Source: Arcuatula senhousia (taxonomy: Eukaryota; Mollusca; Bivalvia; Mytilida; Mytilidae). From it: a stretch of 64,000 nt of DNA. The DNA lies in contig OZ020308.1 in assembly GCA_963971305.1 (NCBI GenBank), positions 23,961,275 through 24,025,274 of the forward strand, in the 5' to 3' direction. The notes under the pieces were generated by a model, which made no database searches, was not told where the DNA came from, and was given only the letters and a program-made list of their open reading frames with translations. A program made the position numbers and the translations under genes. Below are positions 11,561-25,400 of this stretch, in pieces (position 1 is the first letter of the stretch; each line of letters opens with the position of its first letter).

Positions 11561-12230
11561 AATATACAGGATAAGAATTTAAGACAATAAAATTTGGAAT
11601 GGGATAAAATCATTACCCAGCCCAAGGCACACTCAAAGACATTAATGAAAAAAACAAGCCGATCAGTAGCAAATTTGGAACCAGAAAAATATTAACCCGT
11701 CTTAAAAAATGAATATGTTTTAGCTACAGACAAAACAAAACAAACCTACTCTTCTGGAGCACCTGAGTTCACTCTAATTTCGACCTGAGTTCACTCTAAT
11801 TTCGACATGAGTTCACGTTGTTGATTTCTGTTTGGTTGATTTTGTGTTTCTTTGTGCTGTTCTTCTTCATGTTTACCAGTTTCGTCGTTACCCTTTCGGA
11901 CTTTTGACACGTATATTCCCCATAGGTGCCTCTGCCTCTTCGACTTGAGTTCACTTTGCTGTGCTAAGTGTGCTTATTGAGTTTTGGTGGTAATGTGTGT
12001 TTTTTGTTTGTTTTGTGGTTTTGTTTTGTTGTGGTGATTTATGTCTATCGATTTTGTCTTTGTCTTTTCCGATTATTGATATTCTTTGCTTCAATGAAAG
12101 AGTTTCTTTTACTTTCAACAAACTGTAGACTTGTAAAAAAAGCTTTTATTAAGTATCATAAAACTGTATTAGATTGAATTAGAATTACAACTCAGATCCA
12201 GACAATCAATTGGCATGCATTTTACCCAAT
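11561..12230. repeat. CTGAGTTCAC-containing dispersed repeat remnant
   Basis: ACCTGAGTTCACTCTAATTT occurs twice in tandem (11760-11815) and recurs as TTGAGTTCAC at 11945. It is followed by T-rich sequence (GTTTTGTTTGTTTTG). I associate this layout with a common bivalve dispersed repeat, but that is recollection. An open stretch at 11968-12177 is T-rich and not credible. Confidence 0.35.
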
Positions 12231-12233
12231 AAG

Positions 12234-12315
12234 ACTCATCAGAAGTGCCCTTACCAAAACAAAAGAGTATTGAGAATCTGGAAAGGAGAGCGAAGATGCT
12301 GCAATTTCAGAGTCT
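12234..12315 (+). CDS. Candidate internal exon linking the two coding blocks
   Basis: Two possible acceptors, AATAAG (12233) and ACTCATCAG (12242), are 9 nt apart and in the same phase. The donor CT|GTAAGT at 12315/12316 is strong. The frame reads PLPKQKSIENLERRAKMLQF, a polar, helix-like peptide. Entry is phase 1 and exit phase 2. Exit fits exon 14487 exactly. Entry fits the possible donor at 5745 (TATG|GTAAAA). It could instead be a first exon using ATG 12296. The weak pyrimidine tract before the acceptor is the main doubt. Confidence 0.5.
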
Positions 12316-13314
12316 GTAAGTGAAAGTTATTTGTATAAGAAATATATAAAGTTATAATTTCATGCGATGTGCATCCTTTTAGATATGGGATTAACATTTG
12401 AAATATAAAATAGAGACTGAATCAATACAAGAAAGAAGGAAGATATTAAAGAACTTGCTTAACCATACATGCAAAGCTCAAAAATATTTATATAATTATA
12501 GTTTTAAGATGACAGAGTCTTCTAAGTGTTTATGACATGTTAATTGTATTCAACAATTGATAAAGTATTTAAATCGGTATCTATTTAATTGAGTAGTACG
12601 GTATAACATTCTTGGCTACTATCAACAGAATACATCCCCCTGCATTCCGTAAAATATTATGTTCCGTAACTGTAATGTGATGTACTTGAAAGATTTAACT
12701 TTGCACGATTGGTCAATGTCAATAGATTTTTTGTTCATAGTGTATTGGGTGTGAAGACTTATACATCATCGCCATACATCATCGCCGTTTAATGATATGG
12801 AGAAAAATTAATCTTTTATTTTGTGTAAACATAAGACTTCACTTGTTTGAAATGGGGATGTAAAGGGATGCTGACCAAGAAAAGTAAGCGGAAATTTTTG
12901 TCTTGATCTTTTAAGACTTAAATCTTACAAGGTTTCTAATTTAGTTTTAGTATTGATAAGATTGATTTTTTTATTATATTTTGTTAGTAGGTTTCTTAAT
13001 TGGTTTTATGTTTTTCCACCTACAGCAACTGATTTATCAAAATTGATTTTTCTGAAATAACAATATTTTAGACCCTTATGAATGAGTATTGTATTATTTA
13101 AAAGGCTGTAAGGAATTTCTAAGGTTCATAGACCCCAGTGATGCTTTATAAGTTAAATAATAGACTCTTGTTTTATTGTAAATAGTTAAATATAAAGTCA
13201 TATTTTTTTTACATTATTTTCATGAATAAAACATGCACAGACAATACAAAATTTAATTAGAAAGCTTGGGTTTTTGTGAAAAGTACCAATGGAGTTAACT
13301 ATGAGGAGAGGAAA
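12316..13314. other. Intron / upstream flank, nothing recognised
   Basis: No repeat family or exon can be supported. It lies between the candidate exon at 12234 and the presumed promoter of the ATG at 13420. Confidence 0.5.
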
Positions 13315-13324
13315 TATATAAAAA
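13315..13324 (+). promoter_or_regulatory. Possible TATA box
   Basis: TATATAAAAA lies about 95 bp before the ATG at 13420. A start site near 13345 would give a 5' UTR of about 75 nt. The sequence is AT-rich, so this match could be chance. Confidence 0.35.
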
Positions 13325-13419
13325 CACAATTTCTTTAAACTATGTACATGTTTAATTAAGAATTTCCAAGATTATCAATTTGGAGGATTTAGAGTTTACA
13401 CGATAGATTTTCATTCATC

Positions 13420-13481
13420 ATGTCGAGCCGACTTTTAAGTTCTCATAGGAGTTTTAGTTTGTCATCTTTGTCTACACTGAG
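13420..13481 (+). CDS. Coiled-coil gene, exon 1 (start codon)
   Basis: ATG opens MSSRLLSSHRSFSLSSLSTL, and the donor is AG|GTAAGG. It leaves in phase 2, as exon 14487 needs, and the joined codon is AGG (Arg). This start was chosen because it is in frame, has a strong donor, and lies under a TATA-like box. It would be an internal start if the 12234 exon is used. Confidence 0.75.
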
Positions 13482-16400
13482 GTAAGGTATTTAAAATCAG
13501 ATTGTCATATCTTAAACATTGTTTTACATATGTAAATATTATAAGCATATCTTTTAATATTGTGATAGAATTGTTAATATATAGAAGGTCAATCATATCA
13601 CAATCTAACCAACAAGGACTGGGCAAGATTTTTGCATAGGTACTATTATTCTCATGTTTCATTAATATTTGTGGGAAACGAATTTTCATTATTTTCATGA
13701 GTGTTAGACAGCCATGAAAATTTAGAATCCAGCAAAATGTTAATTTAACATTGATTCTTTCTTAGCAACATGTGCAGACAAAAAGTTAAAAACATAACAA
13801 AATGTCTTTTCTGGGAAATCACGAAATTTGATCCCCACAAATATAAATGAGTCAACAGTATAGTGCCAATTGTTGATGCAAGGAAGGTCAATCATATCAC
13901 AATCTTACCAACAAGAACCAGGCAAGATTTTTGCATAAGTTACTATCATAAAATAGTCATATCTCTGTATATGATAGTCACTTATAAAACAAATGCTTGG
14001 TTCCTAGCACAGGTACCTGTTTCTACCAATTTTAAAGGCTTGTCTATCCAAGTGCCTTTAGAAATATTTGTTTTCTGTGTGCATGTTGCAAGTCAAGGCC
14101 AAATTAGTAGAAAAAGATGCCTGAAGTTCTGTGACATTATTGAGTAGCCTATGGGGCAATTGAGCAAAAATTGATAGAAATGAGTACATGTGTACTTAAA
14201 TGACCCTTCTTCCAATATTTAAGAGCTCAGTCACAGCTAATGAACATACAGATTACTCTGACTCTTCTGAAAACTTCATACCTTCAGCGCCTCCGTTTAT
14301 GATTAAATGTTTAACATATGCTAACATATTTACTGGAATTTTCAGTGTTTTCAACATCTAAAAATTCAAATTGCCTTTGTTTTTAAGACAAATTTTCTGT
14401 AAACTAAAATAGCTTAAAATATTAAATGCATCTTAATTGATTTTTGGCATACTTTATTTTATGTGTATCATTTTCTTACATTTCAGGTCTTCATCTTACA
14501 CAAGACAGACAAGAAGAGATAGCTTAGACAGTGATAGACAAGAAATAGAGAGGGAATCTGAAAGAATTCAGAGAGAAATTGAGATGGAGAGAAGAGCACA
14601 GTCCTTCTCTCCACGACGGACAAAAACCTCTACAAGAGGGATGCTTAGCATTACAGGAGAACTACCCAAGGTATGAACTGTGAAACATTTCACCCTAAGT
14701 AAACTAAAATCCTGTCAAAATAGAACCCTGAATAAACAAAAAAGCTGTCTTCACCTAACTCTGAATGAACTGAAAACCTGTCTTAACCAAACTGAATAAA
14801 CAAAAAGTCTGTGTAAACCAAACTATGAATGAAAATAAATCCCAAACCTGTTTAAACTGAATTCTGAAAAACCCCAAATCCTGTTTAAACTGAACCCAAA
14901 ATAATCCAAAAACTTGTCTTAGCTGAATTCTGAATAATCCCAAAACCTGTCTAAACCAAACATAAAATAAACCCAAGAACTGTCTAAACTGAATTCTGAA
15001 TAAACTGAAAACCTGTCTAAATTGAACCCTGAAAAAAACTGAAACCCTGTATCACCTCAATTCTGAATAAACCAAGAACCAGTCTAAACTAAGCCCAAAA
15101 TAAACCAAAACCTGTCTAAACCAAACCATGAATGAACCGAAACTTAGATCCCTGATGAGGAAAAAACTTTTTCAAACTGAACCTGAATAAAACAAAAACA
15201 TGTCCAAACTGCTGAACCCTGAATAAACTGAAAACTGTATAATAAAAACTCTGAATAAACCAAAAAACCTGTAAAAACAGAATCCTCAATAAAATAAATA
15301 CCTGTCTAAACCAAACCCTGAATAAACTAAAAACCATTTCTAAACAGAACTCTGATAAATTGAAATCCTGTAGATACCAAACCCTAACTTAATTGAAATC
15401 CTGTATAAATTGAACCCTAAAATCCTGTCAATAAACCAAATTTTTATGTATAATTGTGTTTCGTAATGTTGAATCTTTACAAATTCAGTCCCAAATGGTC
15501 AGTATAAACCAGAATCCTAGACTTGTTTTGCAGTTCATTTTTAGTCCATGTAAACTGAACATCTGTCTATTCTGAGAATTTTTTTCACACCTCAATGGCT
15601 TTAGTAAAGTCTGGAATGATATGATCTTTATATAATTATATGGTAGAAATCAAGTTCTAGGTATTTTAGCACCTAGGATTATTTCACCTTTAAGTTTAAA
15701 TGCTCATAGAATAATCAATAAAGTTCTTTAAATACAGACAAATTTTGCTATGAAAATGAACATCAGCCATTTTTAAACAAAAAATTGTTGTAAAATAGAA
15801 TGTGTTCATAGTCGTTTTATTGTTGCTGTAAATATAACATTGACAAGTTCATGCAAAAACAACTAATCCTCATTGAAGAAAACTGACTATTTTCCATTAC
15901 CGATTTTTAAATTCATTTGAAAAAGAAATCATTTATTTGATGTTTTGACCATAGGCCTTCAATAGTTTCACAAAATAATTTCAACCACTACATTTTTCTT
16001 GAGCTAAAATCACTTAGTGAAACTGGTGAAGGCTTATGGCTGAAACGAAACGTCCAATAAATGGTTTATTTATACAAATGGATTTGAATACAATTCTTTA
16101 TGAATTTTTAAGAAACAAAGATTTCTAAATTGTTATTGTTTAATGGATGCTATGTCATGTACAATTATGCAAAATCTTTTGAATATACATTTTATAATTA
16201 TAATTATATGTTCATTTTCAGGCTACTTCATACACAGATTTATCAACCAATTCACCAAGAGACTCATATACAAATCAAAGATCAAGTTCACTCTTAGAGA
16301 GGGCAAGAACTGGGCTGTTCCAAGATAGGTTCAACCCTTCCCATGATGCATCAGAAGGAAGGGCAAGGTCAAGTTCATCACCAGACAGATCAAATTCAAC

Positions 16401-19400
16401 ACCTGAAAAAATCTCTTCATTACGGGACAAATTTTCAACATCGACACCAAACAGAGGCACAAGTCCAATTCGTGACAGGGTCAGGAACGGGACTGATGGT
16501 GATTGGGCCAGTCCTGTCAATTCTAATCTCAGTAGTCCCAGATATACATCTAGTCAAGTGGACCAGGCCAGTCCAAGAAACATGGAAGATAAACTTGTAA
16601 GTTATCATGAGGTAAAGAAATATACCGGTAAAGGGGACAGTTATTGTAAATGGGATATTTCAATTGTTTTAAAATGCATTCATGAGGGTTTTATTCTTTC
16701 AAAAAGAGTCAATAACTTGTTATTTATAAAAAATAGATCCCTCACTTTTACTTCTTCTTTTACGGTAGATCTCCAAGTACGAAAAAACACACACAATGAG
16801 AGCTAATGAATTGCTTGAAAATATTCAAGACTCAAGAACAAAAGCAAGGACACATTTAAGAAAACAAAACCCATTACAATTTAGAAACACACTAATGTCT
16901 TGCTTGATAGTACTGAATGATTCAACTTCAACTTGTTCATTTCTCAGTTTTTAAATTGGTATCTTAAAATTTCAAACCAATTAAACTTAATTATGATATT
17001 CTGCATTCTAGTTATTCAGATTAATTCAAGACATTTCCTTCTGACAGGCAATTAGTCTACTTTTTCCATGACTAATTTTTACAATTTATAAAAGAATAAC
17101 TTGATATTTTTATTCTTTTATTAATTACAGTCTGTGTCATTTCAAGACTTGCCAAATTCTCCCAACCAATCTGCCACAAAATACTCAGAAAATAAGGTAA
17201 GGTTTGGCCGTTTAGTTATATCACCTTATACCGTATAGCGGGAAATTTTCGCGAGGTTCTAATTTTCGCTATATTCGCGACCAGTACTCTAACGCGAAAT
17301 TTAAAACCCGCGTAAAATAGAATCAACATAAATTCGTGTTGAGATTATTATTATATCGCGAAAATAAATGTCCGCGTAAATAACAACTTGGTCATTTGGT
17401 ATGAAATCGCGAAATTTGCACGCCGCGAAAATTACCCGCTATACGGTATCACACCAGCAGCCATATTCACAAAAGTTCGAACTAACATAGGCAACATGGG
17501 GAGGTACGACTAAAGTCACGTTTACGAACTTTTGTGAATAAGTGTCCTGGTTTCTTTCCTTGTACTGCACATGGTCGATATCCTCGGTGCTGGATTTGGC
17601 TTTCCTGTTTGAACCTTTTGGCTTTGAGTACTTTTCATTCATTACTTTTGGTTTATTGATCTTCCAATATCAAAAGCTGCAGATGAGAGGTTACTCCTTG
17701 AAATATTGATATACAGCATAACAAAATTAACTGGTTTTTTTTTATTCCTGTATGCTATACAGTGTAGAAATTGAATCTTCTTACGAAATTTTTAAATATG
17801 TAATGTCATGTAGCATTTATTGTACACATGAGTCTCATCAAGGTTTTCAAAAAATGAATACTTTATAACTGGTTAATTGATTGTTGTGTTATTTCGCAGT
17901 TGACACTCAACCGCAGATTTTAAAATGGCATAAAAAGTATGAAGCGTTCTTATTCCTAAATAAAGATATAAACCTCAAAATTAAAATTGGCAAAATTAAA
18001 ATTACTGAATTTTTATTCCAATCCGCAAAAATTATACGCCGCCAAAATTACATGTACCAGTTTTAAGGTAATTTAATTACAATAAAATATTTTTCCTAAA
18101 GCAGTTTGTAGAAATTATTTGAATTTTACAGTGTGATTAAAAGACTGTTGTTAGCTATCAGTTGTTTTATGTTTTCTTTTTCTTTTTTTAGTCTTCCCCT
18201 TACATAAATAATTTGAGTTCAGAGCCAAAGAGAACAAACTACAGATCTACAAGTCTTGATAGGGTAAGTGTATTTTTAATAATGTTTCTTTTAATTATGA
18301 TATAAAGTTATTTTAAACTATCCATAGTTGATGGTTTCCTCTGGGTCCTCCAATTTCCTCCACAATTAAAACAAACTGCCCATTATGGCCCCTGTGCATC
18401 AAAAAGAGCTTTCCCTAACATTCTCTAGAACTTTTAAAGAAAAGTTTATATCTATGTTGTATGACTTTCATTTCAAATAACCATATAAATTAACGATTTT
18501 TTCATTGAAAGACAAAACTCTTTCAGTACAAGGCCATGAAAATTATTTATGTTGCACATAATTGAATATTTTTATGTTTTAACAATTTATTGTAAAAAGC
18601 ACAATTTAAAATATTCAGCTAGAGTTATTCCTCTTGGTATTGAATTATGTAAAAAAAAAGTATTTGTTCGTTTAAATTTTATATTGATTTTTCATTTTCA
18701 CGTTTGGGTTTCAGGAAAAGCCTAGAGATGGACTTGTCAGTGCTATGAAAGGGTCAAGGTCAGAGGTCAAGGAAGCCGAGAAAAAGTTACAGCTGATCAA
18801 GGCACAGACTGATGAAGCAAAGTAAGTGTGTTAAGTTTTTGTTATGTTATAAGATACTAGTATGCTGGTAGATTAAAATAACTGTACATGACATCACTTC
18901 TAAATATCTGCTTTCAAAAAAGTCCTCCAGCCTTAAAATGGTTTTCTATATTTCTTTGTTTGGTTTGTAACAATATTTGCAAAAAATATGATATTAAGAC
19001 ACAAAGGTTAAGGAGGTTTGCTCCTCATATTTTAAGATTTTTGTCAGATTGTCGAGATCCTCAGGGTTTATCCATCTATTAACCTTGAATTTTTTTGCCC
19101 ATGAACCGCCTATTTTCTTTTTCTTATTCAAAAATATGTCCTCCAAATATGCAGTTCAGGCCAAACAAAAAAGTATGTGTGTTTACTGTCACATGCTGAA
19201 AAAAATTAGGGTCGGTAGGTAGGAAATTATTTTTTTTATATATTTTTTTTTTACCTTGAGTCTATGGGAGCAGCTTTGTGACTTTAACAGTGCTTAATAG
19301 AAAATGCTCAAAAAAACTTTAGGGTAGGGGGGTAAAAATTAGATAGGGTCGGGTGACAGTAAACTCACCTACTTTTTTTTTGGCCTTACAATTTTTTATG

Positions 19401-22400
19401 AAATTTTATTTACTCTGTCATACATTTTAAAGAGTTTAAAGATACCAATCTGTGGCAATGCAAAAGAAATGAAAAATCTAGAGAGAACGTTTTTCCCGCC
19501 AAAATCATAAAGGCTTATAGCATAAAAACGAACACATGGACCTACATTTATTTCTTGCTAATTTTGATTATTTGTCCATATTCTTTGAAAAAGATGCAAT
19601 ATTTTCCATTTTTATTTACTTTAAGATAGAGGAACAAACCCCCTTAACTTAATCTTTACACTCCCCCCAGAATTTAAAAAAAAAAAAAACACAAAATAAT
19701 TATATTATACATGTTGTACCAAACAAAACAAACCAAAGAATATATATATAAACAAAACCACTATGAATTAGGGTTGAAGGACTTATTGATCTTTATTTTT
19801 GGTAAGTAAAGAGAACTAGCTTTCTATAAAGATGCATGTATGCTTATATCTATAAATTTAGCCTGGTTATTTTTAGAACACAACTGATGCTCACAGAGCT
19901 CAAGAGAGAAAACATCATGAAAGATGTTGACAGGATTGAGGAAGACTTATCTCGGAAGAAACGACAAGTCAAGAATTACGAAGATCAGCTTAGGTCAAGG
20001 TTAGGTGACATCCGGGCCTCAGACAGCTTTGTTGATCAGGATGATAAGGTAAGGGTTAAAAATTAAAAATCCTTTCAATTAATGATGAGATTTCTTAAGG
20101 TTTTGACATTGTTTTTGTATAAGATTTCTTGAAGGTAGTGTTAAAGATTATCTCAAATCAAAGTACATAAAGTTCAGGTAGCTGGGATAATCTACAAATT
20201 TTAAAGATTGTAAATGTTTAGTATAAAAGTTGAGAAGTAATTGAATATTTGATAATGAACGCTATTAGGAGTGTGTATTGATATGTGAATGGATAAGTGA
20301 TGATCGAGGCAACACGACCACAGGCTGGCTTTTGATTGGTCAGTTACTGAAAGGCTATCATACCTATAGACGTGGCTTATTGCTACAGTGACTATTCCAA
20401 CTAAAAACTAATATTTTTTTTGGCCAGATTTCATGGAGTGAAAAATCCAGGTTATAAAATGGTGAAGGGTAGGTGGGTGGTCACAGGGCGGGTGCGGGCA
20501 AGGAAGAAATTTTCATAACAGTTTTCTCAGCAACAACTTATCACAGCCATTTGATTTTTGGTTTAGCATCAGGGTGGGGTCCAATAATGTGTGATTTGAT
20601 TTCAGGTCTGTGGCTCACTTACTTCCTGTTAAACGAAATCTGGTCATTTTTGACTTTGACAGATTTTTTTAATTTTGCTGATACAATGGATAGTGAACAG
20701 TATGATTTGCTGGGGGAGAGGGGATATATTCTAGTTGTTGGTATATATTCATGCATGTTTTGTCATTTTCGTAAGATCTTTTAAAGACTTTTCCAGCTTC
20801 TCTGAAGGGACACCTGTAATCTGTTTTTTCAGGTGCGGATCCAGAAATTTTTAAAAGGGGGGTTCCAAATACTGGGTTCTGTGGACCAAAGGGGGGGTTC
20901 CAGACCAATTTTGCTGAAAATCTACACAAAATTAAAATTTCCGAAGGAAGGGGGGGTTCCGACTCCCGGAACCCCCATCTGGATCCGCCACTGTTTTTAT
21001 ATTCTGTAGTTTGTGTTCTTGTCGATTTCTCTGAACTTCTCTTTTATAAATTTTAACAACTTCTCTTGTATTTTTTTTATTAAATTAGGGTGAAAAGGTA
21101 ATTTTCTACAATTAACAAACATATCCAAAAATAATATATACATATATATTGACAATGGTAAATAATGGTGCTAGACACATCATAACTAACACATCTAAAT
21201 ATCGCCAGAATTTCATTCAAGTTCACTTTCTTATCTTTTTGTTAAGCAAATTTGCTTGATTGTGGATTGGAAATGGGTACAGTGTGCACAAATGATCGGC
21301 CCCATTATCATTTTTATTCACATTCTTTTTCAGGCTTGCAATAACATTATAATAAAAGAGCAATTTTGGGTTTCACACTCCATTTATTAGTTTTGTCAAT
21401 TTTGTTTTGCAATTTTTGTCACATTATGATCAAACAGCAAATTTTTTCTGAGTTTTGTTTAGCTCTGGGAGAGGACAGTTTATTTGTTAATATTAATTTC
21501 TAAATAGAGCTTGTTACAAATTTAAACTGCTTCATCTTAATTCTGTCCCCCAAAACATAAATGTTATGTTTCCAAAAGTTTGTGCAAAAATTTATACAGT
21601 AATATACACAAATTATGATATGATATATGATATAATATGATATGAAATTAGTTTGAACTGTCATAGTAACTGTATTTTGACTTTAATACTGTTGCTTAAA
21701 CAACCAAGGATGATTAGAATATTCTTACACCTAGAAAAGAAATGGTGTTTAGGTTGTTTTTATTTCAGTAGCAAAAGTGATCTTTTTATTCAATTATTTT
21801 AAAGATTATTACAATCTAATATCATTTAATACAATTACATTATGTACAAAATCTGTAAATGGTAAACCAACAGATTATAGAATGAAAAACCATTTCCATG
21901 TTCTATTTATAGATGACCTCTTTAGAAGAGGAAAATGCCAGTTTAAAGGTCAGATTACGGCACATGGATGGCCTTGAACTTGAAAGAGATGAGCTAGTCA
22001 GACAATTAGATGCTGCCAAAGACGACCTGTTCAATGAACAACGACAGTCACGCAATAAGATAGAGGAATTACAAGAAGTGAGTTCTTGCTTGAATGGCCT
22101 TGTACAGTTTTTTAAAGCATTCAAGAAACAAAATATTTTACTAAGACCTCTCTTTCAAAAAATGCTGTATAGTGAGAAGTCAAAAAAGAAGGGATATGGA
22201 GTATATATGCATAACACAAGTCATCATGTAATTATTGATTTGTTCATGGCAAAATAGTGTTTGGTCCACCATCCATCTGTCTGTCCTTCTCAAATGTTGC
22301 AAGATGGGGCATTTATGTCTTTAGCATTGCTATTTTTTCAAACAATAAGGCTTAATGCAGTTCTTTCTCATACCTTTGATGATATTAGAATTTGTATTCT

Positions 22401-25400
22401 TCAAACACGTGTTTCATTTCAGCTCATTTGTAATAACTTTACATCTTACTTGTGTTTCAGGAGATAGAAATAGTGACAGCCCAGTTAGAGGAATCTAAGA
22501 TGACCCCTGGTCAAGGTCAATCAATCACTACCTCATTACAAACTCAGAAGTTTGAGGAAAAAGTTAGACGACTTGAAAAGGAGAAAAATGATCTAGTTCA
22601 GGTACTGTTATTTAAACAAGCAGCTGGTATAATTTACAGTCAGGAATTTAAATCTTTTGATAGAAGCTAAACATTTTGCTCAAGCATGCTCAGCTGTAAG
22701 AACTGTTTTTGTTGACAAAGTGATGAAAGACATTTTCCCTGAAATAGAAACATTGAATACATTGTTTTTAAATATTCTTGTCAAAATATGATCCTTACTT
22801 AAATAGTTTTTCTGAAAATTTGTGACATTTTCATTTGCATAAAACAATTATGACAGAGAAATTCGTAATACATGAGCTCCTTTGGGACTGAAAAATTTGT
22901 TTGTTGTAATCAGTTTGTACAGGTTTAAGATTAATAGAAATTATAAAGAATGGAATCTAAAACAAGTTTAGTTTATAGAGGTTTTGGGTTTATTCAGGGT
23001 TCAGTTTAACCAGGTTTCACTGCAAGAATTATCCAAAACTGATCTGTTCATTTTCATGCTATATGTGATCTGTCATTTCAGGATAAGAAGAAGCTGTTAG
23101 AAGACTTGAGGCTGATTTCTCGATCTCCTCGTGCTGACAGTGGGAGGCACCAGTTGATCAACAGAGAGGTAGAGGATCTAAAGACAGAGATCTCAAACCT
23201 CCATGGGAAGATTGGGGCGTGTCAGAAGGAGATTAATAATAAAGAGGACATCATCGGTCAATTGAAGTAAGTTACTGTGGATTCATTTATTTTTGTGGGT
23301 ATCAATTTTTGTGGTTTGATGAAAAAGGATCAGTTTGTGGATTCTTAAATTCATGGTTTTGAAGACTACAGAACACAGATAAATGTAAACTTTCCCTTTT
23401 GTGGGGTCTCAATTTTTGTGGACAAAGGCCACTCACGAAAACCACGAAAATTGATACCCTACGAATAAAAATGAAACCACAGTATTACAAAAAGTAAGAA
23501 GAGAAAATGTGAATGAGTATAATAGATCATCATTGTATCATTGTCTTAACAAGAAATTCAAGAATTGTGATTGTTGGTCTTTCTAAACATTTTGTAATGT
23601 ACCACAAATCTATTTGTATATTTTACAGTCACAGTCAGGTTGCCTTTGCATTTTAAGGTAACATTTCAGAATCAGAAGTTAAGTCTTCATCATGATGATA
23701 CTTTAAACACTAATACATCTTGACATGGATTGATCAACTCAAAGATTAAAAGGTTGAGTTCTGCAAATCAAAGCAGGACATTTGTGGCTCCTGCAGGGTT
23801 AAAAACGACCTGCGACCTTAGGGCTTTTAAAGGGCGACTTCCGACCTACACTTCATAAAATCGACATATGCCAAAAAACGACCTGCGACCTCGCCAAAAT
23901 ATGCCTTTAAAAGGCGACCTTGCGACCTCAGGCCCCTTTTAAAAGCGACCTTGCAACCTGAGGGGGGTACCCTGCGGGTGCCCCACATTTAAAGTTAACT
24001 GTTTTTACACAAAAGGTTTTCTTTTTCTTGTTTACAGACAACAGAACCAAGACTTACAACAGCTCTACAGCAAAGAGAAGGGTCATAAAGATGGAGTGAT
24101 GGAAGAACACAAACGATCACTACAGACCCTCAGGAAAGAAATGGTAAGTCTCCTTTTTATGCCTATTTGTGTTTGAACTGATGGGAAAAGGGTCTAGAGG
24201 TTATAAAAAGCAGCAACTGTAAGTTAGCATGGATGTGAAAGTAACTTTTAAGGGTTTATTTTCCCACCAAATAGAAATTACATTTAGTGTACAATTTTAG
24301 TTTTAATCAAATTCAACAGTGGTTCAGGATTAATGGTACTTTAATAAGACAGACACAACATTTTTTGCACATTATATGTTTAAACATCTTTAAGAAGAAT
24401 AAATTGGACTTCATTGTAAGTAACAAAGTTGTCAAACTAATGAAAAAGATATTAAAACAATTTCCATAATTTGTTTGATTTTACTAAATTGAATTTTATT
24501 TATCATTAAATTAAAGGAGGATTTTTTCAAGGTAAATCATGATGGCCAACTGCTTTGTATGATATTTAATGTATGGTTTGGCTATAGTATTTTCATGCTA
24601 TTAGTTAACTTTTTGTGAAATCTTAAAGATATATTCGAACTTCAAACTTATATCATGCACTTTTACACACTTTGTTTGGGGTGAAATGTCAAATATTATT
24701 TGTTTTTGCACACACTTGTTACAGGACACTGCCATGGTTCAGATGAGAGAAAATATGTTTTTAGAGAAACAAAAATCTCTGGAAGATTTACGGAGCACTT
24801 TGGAAAAGGAAAAGAGGGATGCGCTTTCACGGGCTGAGGAGAAAATGAATCACCACATTAAAAGTCAATCTAATGCTATAAGAGTAAGGAGCACATTTTA
24901 AAGACATTTTAAAATAAACATATACTCGTTCTCAGTTGAAATTTTTATTGTTAGGTACCAATGTTGTTTTATACAAGTTTTGTCTTTGAATTTGGTATCT
25001 TATTTGCAATGCATCTATTAGAAAAAAGTTCAAGATATAAAATTAGAAAACAAATAGTTCAATTTTTATTGTATGATTGATCGACATTGAATGTTTATTA
25101 ACAGTATTTTCTCGATAACAAATATTTCAAGCAATTTACATAAAAGGAAAAAATAAATCAACTTATAATTTAATGTATACAATGTATCATCTTATTTAAG
25201 GAAAAAGAAGGAGAATTATCAAGAATGATTGACCTTGTGAAAAAACTAGAGGAGGACCGAAGAGATGTGGAGACTCGTGTCAAATCAGAATCTCAAAAAC
25301 AGGTTAGTGTCCTTTTACATTTGCAAGGACTTCTCTGGTCAAGAGGTCTAAGTAAAGGTTTTATTCAATTTAAAAGTACTGGTAATGAAAATTAGTAAAA

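Noticed and set aside
21913..22257. Independent gene starting at ATG 21913
   Set aside because: The ATG follows a splice acceptor directly and the frame continues that of exon 19877; after 22077 the open stretch is intron.
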